Shown here in pieces: positions 1-6,621 of a DNA stretch of 17,063 bases (positions are counted from its first letter, which is position 1; each line of letters opens with the position of its first letter). Under the pieces are notes generated by a model. That model was not told the origin of the DNA, searched no databases, and saw nothing but the letters and a program-made list of their open reading frames with translations. Both the position numbers and the translations under genes were made by a program. The stretch is from positions 1-17,063 of the forward strand of contig DATKRK010000248.1 in NCBI GenBank assembly GCA_035532215.1. The letters run 5' to 3'. This stretch comes from JAICIG01 sp035532215 (GTDB lineage: Bacteria > Planctomycetota > Planctomycetia > Pirellulales > JAICIG01).

Positions 1-141
1 CTGGAACTGCTCGGATATCAGCGATTCCAACGTAACTGAGCCGAAGTCTGCAACCGCACATCCGAAACCAAAGCCCGTGAACCACGGCGATACCCGACGT
101 GCGCGCCTGTTACCCAAAAAAGCCCAGTTTTGAACCACGCC

Positions 142-271
142 AAGCTTCGCCGAACCCGTTCCCATTTCACAGTAACCCGAAGCGCAAGCGAGGTTTTGCC
201 GCCTTTTTCACGTTCCTCCCTAGCGCTTCGGGTTGGTGTACGTCACCTGCGTACCGGGTTCGGCGAAGCTT
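142..271. repeat. Nested inverted-repeat element (planctomycete-type palindrome)
   Basis: Two inverted repeats are nested. The outer arms, 142-158 (AAGCTTCGCCGAACCCG) and 255-271, are perfect complements over 17 bp. The inner arms, 174-193 (AACCCGAAGCGCAAGCGAGG) and 215-234, match in 18 of 20 positions. The whole 130 bp can fold into a long cruciform. Translations of the inner arms read NPKRKRG and TRSASEV, strings I remember as recurrent in spurious planctomycete protein models, so this is probably a dispersed non-coding repeat. It could be a MITE or a RAYT-type palindrome; no transposase is adjacent. Confidence 0.8.
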
Positions 272-311
272 TACCGAATTTGGTCTTATTGACGTTACTC
301 GCGTGCCAGGC

Positions 312-339
312 TTGCCAGCAGTATCGCATTTGCTATAGT
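312..339 (+). promoter_or_regulatory. Candidate sigma70-type promoter (extended -10)
   Basis: TTGCCA (312-317, 4/6 to the -35 consensus) and TATAGT (334-339, 5/6 to the -10 consensus) are separated by 16 bp. The -10 is preceded by TGC at 331-333, giving an extended -10 motif. It points at the operon; transcription would begin near 346, giving a leader of about 218 nt that contains the hairpin at 359-394 and the tRNA-like fold. It is the best promoter-like site I found upstream of the first gene. Planctomycete promoters are poorly characterised, so this is inference. Confidence 0.4.
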
Positions 340-354
340 TTTTAATCAGCGGCC

Positions 355-394
355 AAAAAAAGCCGGGCGCCCGCTGACACGGTCGTCCGGCTTT
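355..394 (-). terminator. Hairpin with A tract (intrinsic terminator if read on - strand)
   Basis: AAAGCCGG (359-366) pairs perfectly with CCGGCTTT (387-394) across a 20-nt loop, and seven A residues occupy 355-361. Read on the minus strand this is a GC-rich hairpin followed by a U run, the form of a Rho-independent terminator. No minus-strand gene lies to its right to need one. On the plus strand it would sit in the operon leader, where the downstream T run is only three bases. Its role is therefore uncertain; the fold itself is clear. Confidence 0.4.
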
Positions 395-403
395 GGGTGA
401 CGT

Positions 404-472
404 GGGCCCGTAGCTTCGGAGAGCAGGAGACTTCTAATCGGCTTGATCCGGGTTCAAATCCGGGCGGGTCGA
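404..472 (+). tRNA. Degenerate tRNA-Arg(UCU)-like sequence (probable pseudogene)
   Basis: The sequence follows a tRNA layout. The acceptor arms 404-410 and 465-471 pair at 6 of 7 positions, including one G-U. The D stem GCTT/GAGC (413-416 with 421-424) pairs fully, counting one G-U. The anticodon loop CTTCTAA (431-437) carries UCU at 433-435, there is a 5-nt variable loop, and a T arm with TTCAAAT loop (453-459). Defects: the D loop has only 4 nt (CGGA), the anticodon stem pairs at only 3 of 5 positions, the T stem has a central G-G mismatch, and the 3' end reads CTA rather than CCA. It is most likely a decayed tRNA gene, possibly the scar of an integration site; a tRNA-like leader structure is the alternative. 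Confidence 0.5.
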
Positions 473-563
473 CTACCTTGTATTTTTATAGCAACGTTTT
501 TGGTTAAGCAAGCCCTACGCGGTGAACGGCTAGGGCATTTACCCGCCAGGATCGGCTAATAAG

Positions 564-3500
564 GTGGATCACCTACCCAGCGACTACCCCGAACGTATCA
601 AGCAACTGCGCGGGCGGCTGGCCCTAACGCAGACCGAGCTGGCGGACGTGCTGGGCGTTTCCTTTGCAACGGTGAACCGGTGGGAAAACCGTCAGGCGCG
701 CCCGTCGCAACTTGCGTGGGCGCAGATCGAAAGACTTGCGAAAGACGACCGGGGCGAAGAAGAGCAGCCTGAGCGGGCCGCTGACGTGCCGGCGCTACAT
801 TTCACCGCGCAACCGGAGGCCGTGCGGGCCCTTGTTGCCGGCGAACGGCTTTCGTTCGGCCATCTGGCCAATCCGACTTTCGCCACGGAGATTTCGCAGA
901 TCGACCCGCTTCCTCATCAACGGCTCGCCGTCTACGACCACATGCTGCGGCAAGAGCGACTTCGGTTCTTGCTGGCCGACGACGCCGGCGCCGGCAAAAC
1001 GATTATGACCGGCCTGTACGTGCGCGAGATGCTCGCGAGGCGCTTGTTAAAACGCATTATCGTCGTCGCACCGGCTGGGTTGGTGGGCAATTGGCAGCGC
1101 GAGATGGAAAAACTGTTTCAGCTTCGCTTTACCGTGATCGCCGGAAGCGACGCGCGTGCCGGCAACCCGTTCGTTGGCGACGACAGCCACCGCGTGATTG
1201 TCAGCATCGACACGCTCCGCAGCCCGCCCATGTTCGCGCGGTTGAAAGAGGCAGATGTCATTCCCTACGATCTCGCCGTGTTCGACGAGGCCCACAAACT
1301 GTCCGCAAATCAGGAAGCCGACCTGTACGTGCGAAAGACCGGTCGCTACCACGTGGCCGAGGCGCTGGCGGGCGTGAAGGTGCGTGAAGCGGAGTGGCGG
1401 CTGCCTTGGGCCGCCCATCACCTGCTGCTGCTGACCGCCACGCCGCACATGGGGAAGGATTATCCGTACTACGCGCTCTGGCGTTTGCTCGAGCCCGAGG
1501 TGCTTTCCACCACCGAGGCGTTTGCCGATTATCCGCCCCAGCGGCGTGCCCGGCACTTCATCCGCCGCACGAAGGAAGAGATGGTCCGCCTTGACGGCAA
1601 GCCGCTCTATCCGCGGCGAGTCTCCGACACACTGGGTTACGACCTTTCGCAGGGGCCGGCCAGCGAGCAGACGCTGTACGACGAGACGACTGAATACTTG
1701 CGATACGTGTACAACAAGGCGAAGATGCTCAATCGCACGGCCGCCCGACTGGCGATGAGCGTCTTCCAGCGCCGCTTGGCCAGTTCCACACTCGCCTTGC
1801 TGCGATCCTACGAGCGGCGGATTGTGAAGATCGACGGCCTGATCGAGGAGGTCGCTTCGGGACGCATGACCGAGGAACAGCTCGTCATCATGCAGCGCCG
1901 CATGCGCGAAGAAGATGTGCTCGATGAGAAGTCGGCCGATGAAGAATCGTCGGAAGGGAATCTGGAAGAGAACGAAGTGGCCGAAGACCGCATCTTGCAG
2001 GGCGTGATCGCCACCTCCCTGGCCGATCTCCAGGCCGAGCGCGAGCAGGTTGTTCGGCTCCGCGACCTGGCCAAAAAGGTTTATGCCGACGGGATGGAAT
2101 CGAAGTTCGAGCGCCTTCAGGAAGTGCTACGCGCCCCGGAATACGAACACGAAAAGCTGATCATCTTCACCGAGCATCGCGATACGCTCGATTTTCTCGT
2201 GCAGCGCTTCGAGGGAATGGGTTATACCGGCCAGGTCGCGCAAATCCACGGCGGCATGCACTACACCGAACGCGACCAGCAGGTCGAACGCTTCCGCAAG
2301 CCGGCAAACGCCGGCGGAGCACGGATCCTGGTCTGCACCGACGCCGCGGGCGAAGGGATCAACCTCCAGTTCTGCTGGATCATGATCAATTACGACATTC
2401 CCTGGAACCCTGCCCGACTGGAACAGCGGATGGGGCGCATCCACCGCTATGGCCAGAAGCACGACCCCGTTATCGTCCTGAACTTGATCGCTCCCAACAC
2501 CCGCGAAGGCCGAGTGCTGAAAACGCTGCTCGACAAGCTGGAGCTCATCCGCAAGGAGTTGAAGTCCGACAAGGTGTTCGACGTAATCGGCCGCGTCTTT
2601 GCGGGCGTCTCGATCAAGCAGTATATGGAGATGGCGGTCGCCGACGGAAAGCCCGACGACGCGATCCGGCAACTCGACCACGTCCTGACCAAGGAGCAAG
2701 TTGAGGCCATCGAGGCCCGCGAACGCTCGCTGTATGGCACCGGCGGCGACGTGGCCCAAGAACTTCCGCGGCTGCGCGACGACGCCGAGCGAGAGCTGTA
2801 TCGGCGGCTGTTGCCCGGCTACGTGCGGCAATATGTCGAGTCGGCGGCGCCCTTCCTCGACCTGGAGCTCGACGGCGACTCGGGTCAATGCTTCTCGCTG
2901 CGGCCCAAGAAGCGGAATGCCGCCGACCCGCTGCTCGAAACCATTGAGAGCTATCCCGAGGCCGCGCGGAACTGCCTGACGTTCATTCGCCCAAAGCCGG
3001 GTATGAACGGCATCTGGATTCATCCCGGCGAGCCGGTGTTCGAGGCGTTCCGCCAGCTCGTCCACGAGCGGCTCGGTACTGAGGCACTGCGCGGGGCGAT
3101 CTTCGTCGATACGACTGCCGAGCGTCCGTACCTGTTCCACGCGGCGATTGTGTCGGTGGTCCGCGACGCCGACCCCGAACTCGAGGACCTGGCTCAGGAA
3201 GAGATGCTTGAATGCCGGTTGGTAGGCATCAAGCAATACGAAGGGGCCGACATCGTTGTGACCCCGGTCGAGCACTTGTTGTTATTACGGGCTGGCCGCG
3301 GACTGCCCGCGTCGGCGCAGCGGCTGGCCGTGATGGCGAAGGATCTGACTGACCAGGCACGGGCATACCTTGTGGAGCGTGTGGCCCGCGAGCGGGCACT
3401 GGAGCGCCGCAACGCGTTAACGGCCACGCTCGCAGACCGCGAGAGCTTCATCGAGCGCGGGTTCGATTATCAGGCGGCCGAGCTGGCGGCGGCCCGGGCG

Positions 3501-4103
3501 AAGCAGTCCGAAAAAGCCCGCGCGGGCAACGCGACCGCGCAGCGCGAACTGGAACGCATCAAGGAACAGCAGAAACTGCTCGCCAAGCGCAAACAGGAAT
3601 CGCTCGCCGTGCTGCGCCGCGAGCCTGACCTTATTCGCCCGTGCAGGGTGGAGTTCCTCGCCCACGCCCTGGTCGTACCCTCGATCGATCCGGCCGACGA
3701 AACGGAGTTGCAGAAGAAGACCGACGAGATTGCGATGGCCCTGGCCTGGGCCTATGAGGAATCATCGGGCGCGATCGTTCAGGACGTCCATACGCCGGCT
3801 ATGGCGCTGGCCGCGGGCCTCTCGGAGCATCCGGGGTTTGACCTGCTTTCCTCGCGGCCCACCGAGCGGCGGAGCATCGAAGTGAAAGGCCGCGCGGGCG
3901 TCGCTCCCGTCGAGGTCAGCGACAACGAATGGGGACGAGCGTGCAACTTGCGCGACAAGTACTGGCTGTATGTCGTCTTCGATTGTGCAACGCCCAGCCC
4001 GCGGCTAATGCGCGTGCAGGACCCCTTCGGCAGCTTGTTGGCGAAGGCAAAAGGCAGCATGCTGATATCGCCGCGGGAGATATTTGGGGCATCGGGAGAA
4101 TAA
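564..4103 (+). CDS. SNF2-family helicase with N-terminal HTH and C-terminal DUF3883 (DrmD/BrxHII-like)
   Basis: A 1179-residue ATP-dependent DNA translocase or helicase. An XRE-type helix-turn-helix lies at residues 10-60 (LTQTELADVLGVSFATVNRW). Helicase motifs follow: motif I DDAGAGKT (139-146), motif II DEAH (241-244), motif III TATPH (291-295), and in the second RecA lobe CTDAAGEGINLQ (about 591-602) and QRMGRIHRYGQ (about 621-631). A charged region rich in R, E, K and A around 960-1040 is probably coiled coil. The C-terminus (about 1100-1160, IEVKGR) matches DUF3883, a PD-(D/E)XK-like domain. The architecture resembles DrmD of class 1 DISARM and BrxHII of type 3 BREX. The start is GTG, with no clear Shine-Dalgarno; it was chosen because the HTH begins nine codons later. 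It is first in the operon and ends 2 bp before the next gene. The HTH could serve DNA binding or autoregulation, which the sequence does not decide. Confidence 0.9.
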   Translation: MDHLPSDYPERIKQLRGRLALTQTELADVLGVSFATVNRWENRQARPSQLAWAQIERLAKDDRGEEEQPERAADVPALHFTAQPEAVRALVAGERLSFGHLANPTFATEISQIDPLPHQRLAVYDHMLRQERLRFLLADDAGAGKTIMTGLYVREMLARRLLKRIIVVAPAGLVGNWQREMEKLFQLRFTVIAGSDARAGNPFVGDDSHRVIVSIDTLRSPPMFARLKEADVIPYDLAVFDEAHKLSANQEADLYVRKTGRYHVAEALAGVKVREAEWRLPWAAHHLLLLTATPHMGKDYPYYALWRLLEPEVLSTTEAFADYPPQRRARHFIRRTKEEMVRLDGKPLYPRRVSDTLGYDLSQGPASEQTLYDETTEYLRYVYNKAKMLNRTAARLAMSVFQRRLASSTLALLRSYERRIVKIDGLIEEVASGRMTEEQLVIMQRRMREEDVLDEKSADEESSEGNLEENEVAEDRILQGVIATSLADLQAEREQVVRLRDLAKKVYADGMESKFERLQEVLRAPEYEHEKLIIFTEHRDTLDFLVQRFEGMGYTGQVAQIHGGMHYTERDQQVERFRKPANAGGARILVCTDAAGEGINLQFCWIMINYDIPWNPARLEQRMGRIHRYGQKHDPVIVLNLIAPNTREGRVLKTLLDKLELIRKELKSDKVFDVIGRVFAGVSIKQYMEMAVADGKPDDAIRQLDHVLTKEQVEAIEARERSLYGTGGDVAQELPRLRDDAERELYRRLLPGYVRQYVESAAPFLDLELDGDSGQCFSLRPKKRNAADPLLETIESYPEAARNCLTFIRPKPGMNGIWIHPGEPVFEAFRQLVHERLGTEALRGAIFVDTTAERPYLFHAAIVSVVRDADPELEDLAQEEMLECRLVGIKQYEGADIVVTPVEHLLLLRAGRGLPASAQRLAVMAKDLTDQARAYLVERVARERALERRNALTATLADRESFIERGFDYQAAELAAARAKQSEKARAGNATAQRELERIKEQQKLLAKRKQESLAVLRREPDLIRPCRVEFLAHALVVPSIDPADETELQKKTDEIAMALAWAYEESSGAIVQDVHTPAMALAAGLSEHPGFDLLSSRPTERRSIEVKGRAGVAPVEVSDNEWGRACNLRDKYWLYVVFDCATPSPRLMRVQDPFGSLLAKAKGSMLISPREIFGASGE
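4094..4098 (+). promoter_or_regulatory. Shine-Dalgarno site that decides the GTG start of gene 2
   Basis: GGGAG lies 7 nt before a GTG at 4106 and 16 nt before the first in-frame ATG at 4115. The spacing favours GTG 4106, which places the start 2 bp after the stop of the helicase gene. A longer in-frame extension back to 3929 would overlap the helicase coding region by 175 bp and is not supported. Confidence 0.65.
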
Positions 4104-4105
4104 CT

Positions 4106-5629
4106 GTGCCGCGAATGCCACGAAAAACGCACCCGCTTGAACCCGGTCTGTTCGGGGGTTTGCCCCTTGAGCTCTCGCAAAACCTCCGCACGCTCAATCC
4201 GTGGTGGGAAGAGAAACCCGGGCCGCAATTGCCAACGTTTCGCCGCTGGCCGTTCGATCGCTTGGTGAAGCTGACGCAGACGGGCATCACGCCGGCCACC
4301 GTGTTGCGCGGTCCACGGCGCGTCGGCAAGACGGTGCTCTTGCGACAGGTGATCGAGCAGCTCTTGGGTCAACGAGTCGCTGCGACGCGTATTCTGTATG
4401 TTCCTTTCGACGAGTTGCCCGCCATGCGCGGCATCGCCGAACCGGTGCTCGCCATCTCGCGTTGGTTCGAGGAACAGATTCTTAAGTCGACGTTCAACGA
4501 AAGTGCGCGACGCCGCGAGCGGGCCTTTCTTTTCTTTGACGAGGTTCAAAACCTCGATGCCTGGGCGCCGCAAATCAAAAACCTGGTCGACAACCACACC
4601 GTGAGTGTGCTGGTGACCGGGAGTTCGTCGCTGCGTATCGAGGCCGGACGCGACAGCCTGGCCGGACGGATCACGACGCTCGATCTGGGCCCTCTGTTGC
4701 TGCGAGAAATCGCCGGCCTCCGCTTCGGCTACTCCGCGAATCCCTTCTGGATCGATAACGGTCTGGACGCCCTTGTCAAACCAGAGTTTTGGCGAGATGG
4801 CATTGCCCAATCCGTCAGTGAAGTTGAAATTCGGAAGAGCGCTTTCGCCGCTTTCTCCCAGCGCGGCGCCTACCCGGTCGCGCACGAGCGGGCCGAAACA
4901 CCGTGGCACGAGCTGGCCGATCACCTCAATGAAACCGTCATCAAGCGGGCGATTCAGCACGACTTGCGAATGGGCGCTCGCGGCCAAAAGCGTGATGAAA
5001 AACTGCTCGAAGAAGTGTTTCGTCTGTGCTGCCGATACGCCGGCCAGTGCCCCGGGCAGAACCTGCTCGTGCCCGAGGTGCAACAGGCGCTAGGCGGCAA
5101 CATTGGCTGGAACCGGATTTTGAGCTATCTCCGTTTTCTCGACGGTACCTTGCTGATTCGGCTGGTGGACCCCTTGGAATTGCGTCTCAAGCGGCGCAAG
5201 GCGCCGCCCAAGATCTGCCTTTGCGACCATGCGCTGCGCGCCGGCTGGCTGCAGGAAACCATTCCTCTCGATCCGGCAGGGCTGTTGGCCGAGCCGCACC
5301 TGACTGACCTGGCCGGACACCTGGCCGAAAGCACGCTCGGCTATTTCCTGTCTTCGGTCCCGAACCTCGACGTCGCCTATTTCCCTACGCGCGGTGCGGA
5401 GCCCGAGGTCGATTTCGTGCTTACGATCGGCACTCGTCGGATCCCGGTCGAAGTGAAGTACCGCAAGCGCATCGATCCGCACCAAGACACCGTGGGATTG
5501 CGGGCCTTTTTAGAAAAGACTGTTTATAACGCATCGTTCGGCCTGTTGGTCACGCTCGAAGACGGCGTGACGCTGACAGATCCACGAATCATTCCCATTT
5601 CACTTTCCTCTTTGTTGTGGCTGAAGTGA
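4106..5629 (+). CDS. AAA_14/DUF4143-type ATPase with PD-(D/E)XK-like C-terminus
   Basis: A 507-residue P-loop ATPase of the family usually annotated 'ATP-binding protein, DUF4143' (archaeal-type ATPases). Walker A is GPRRVGKT (residues 69-76), Walker B is FLFFDEVQN (141-149), the sensor-like motif VTGSSS lies at 170-175, and SLAGR (184-188) is the conserved motif that follows it in this family. The C-terminal part carries EVDFVL followed by IPVEVKYR (about 432-453), the D...ExK pattern of the restriction-endonuclease fold typical of DUF4143. Length is slightly above the usual 400-450 because of an N-terminal stretch of about 45 residues. These ATPases are common in accessory DNA and defence islands, but no defined role is known to me. 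It sits between the helicase and a decayed ATPase gene, so it may be a passenger in the operon rather than part of the core machinery. Confidence 0.85.
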   Translation: MPRMPRKTHPLEPGLFGGLPLELSQNLRTLNPWWEEKPGPQLPTFRRWPFDRLVKLTQTGITPATVLRGPRRVGKTVLLRQVIEQLLGQRVAATRILYVPFDELPAMRGIAEPVLAISRWFEEQILKSTFNESARRRERAFLFFDEVQNLDAWAPQIKNLVDNHTVSVLVTGSSSLRIEAGRDSLAGRITTLDLGPLLLREIAGLRFGYSANPFWIDNGLDALVKPEFWRDGIAQSVSEVEIRKSAFAAFSQRGAYPVAHERAETPWHELADHLNETVIKRAIQHDLRMGARGQKRDEKLLEEVFRLCCRYAGQCPGQNLLVPEVQQALGGNIGWNRILSYLRFLDGTLLIRLVDPLELRLKRRKAPPKICLCDHALRAGWLQETIPLDPAGLLAEPHLTDLAGHLAESTLGYFLSSVPNLDVAYFPTRGAEPEVDFVLTIGTRRIPVEVKYRKRIDPHQDTVGLRAFLEKTVYNASFGLLVTLEDGVTLTDPRIIPISLSSLLWLK

Positions 5630-5652
5630 GCCGCTCCAGGCACCGAAAATTT

Positions 5653-6552
5653 ATGACGCGAATGATCAAGTTTACGATCGAGCGCTTCCGGCAATTTGAG
5701 AAGCCGGTCCAGATTGCGCTGGATCCGATTACCGTGCTGATCGGCGCCAACAACAGCGGCAAAACCGCGGTGCTTCAGGCCCTGGCCTTGTTTCAATACT
5801 GCCTGGAAAAATGCCTGACTCGCAGCGAAAAAAATGGTTCCAACGGCCCGTGGTCGCTCAAGAAAACGGAGAATGTTCGGCCCGATGAGTTCGGACCGTT
5901 GCCGGTGGCCACGCCGACCGATCTTTGGCCGCAAGGCCGTGCGAAGGGAGCCATCCGCATGAGCGCCGAATTCGCAGGGGGCGAAACCATCGCCTTCGAG
6001 ATCAGGCTGCAATACAACCTGTTTAATATTCGCCCAACCGTCGCCGGTGCCGCCAACCAGAGTGTTCTGTTGATTGAGAATTATCTGATCGATGCCGACG
6101 CGCTTTGCGCCGCGATTGCCGCAGAGACGGAGCGCCGCGGGACAACCGCCCTCTGGGCAACGCTCGAAAATGAGTTTCGTGCTTTCCTCGCGGACCAAAT
6201 TGCCGAGCAGCGCAACGCCGTCACCGAACGCCTCGCCGCTCGGCTGCAAGATCGCGACCGGCGACAAAATCTCGCGACCGTAATGCAACAAGCGCGGGAC
6301 TTTCTTGCCGACCAGTGGGGCGATGGGACCGCGTGGTGCGACGCGAAGAAAACTCTCTCCGCCTGTCGTCAGTATCTACAGCAGAAGGACATTTCGGCTC
6401 AGGCGCTTTCGCACAAGCGCATTGTCGACGCCATGCCCGCGATTCCCCCTGAGGTCGTTAAGCTGATCAAGGCCATGCAGGCTCTCGCTCGGTCGGATGG
6501 TGGAACGAAACGAAAGCATTCCAAGCATCAGGCACGCAGAAGAAGCACCTAA
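5653..6552 (+). pseudogene. Internally deleted AAA ATPase-TOPRIM (OLD/DUF4435-like) remnant
   Basis: The 299-residue frame begins like a complete SMC/RecF-type ATPase: IKFTIERFRQF, then Walker A GANNSGKT (31-38). It has no ABC signature and no Walker B. From about residue 135 it instead reads like the C-terminal end of an ATPase-TOPRIM protein: an IENYLIDADAL segment (141-151), a WCDAKKTL segment and the IPPEVVKLIKAM motif near the end. Full-length relatives have 550-700 residues, with the rest of the ATPase and the TOPRIM core between these parts. An in-frame deletion joining the two halves near 6040-6065 explains this. The start is ATG 5653, because this is where homology begins; GTG 5617 and GTG 5626 would overlap the previous gene. 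No ATPase or nuclease activity is expected. It could instead be a naturally short protein family that I do not know. Confidence 0.6.
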
Positions 6553-6621
6553 AAGAAGGTCGAATGAAGAAATCCAAAACTCTCACGCTGAGGATCGCCG
6601 AACGTGCAGGAATTGCCCCCG

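Larger units (their letters stand above)
1..563. other. Gene-free upstream region
   Basis: No convincing protein gene lies here. The open frames between 99 and 345 are translations of a palindromic repeat and have no ribosome binding site. What the stretch does hold is described separately: a nested inverted repeat, a promoter-like site, a hairpin with an A tract and a degenerate tRNA-like fold. In 1-141 and 273-311 I see nothing recognisable. Bases 473-563, between the tRNA-like sequence and the first gene, are AT-richer and contain a small hairpin, GCCCTA (512-517) with TAGGGC (531-536), of unknown meaning. Confidence 0.7.

Noticed and set aside
1..39. Open frame at the window edge reading LELLGYQRFQRN and ending in TGA
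   Set aside because: Twelve codons with no recognisable motif; it could be the end of an upstream gene, but nothing supports it.
99..345. Two open frames encoding 71 and 79 residues upstream of the operon
   Set aside because: They are translations of the palindromic repeat at 142-271, overlap each other in different frames, and lack ribosome binding sites.
485..545. attC-like integron site (GTTAAGC near 503 plus the GCCCTA/TAGGGC hairpin)
   Set aside because: No matching RYYYAAC partner and no integrase; the resemblance is a single 7-mer.
2127..3275. Long minus-strand open frame of 382 residues inside the helicase gene
   Set aside because: It lies opposite conserved helicase coding sequence; long antisense frames are expected at this GC content, and the product has no recognisable domain.
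3779..5083. Minus-strand open frame of 434 residues
   Set aside because: It spans the ends of two well-supported plus-strand genes and shows no family features.
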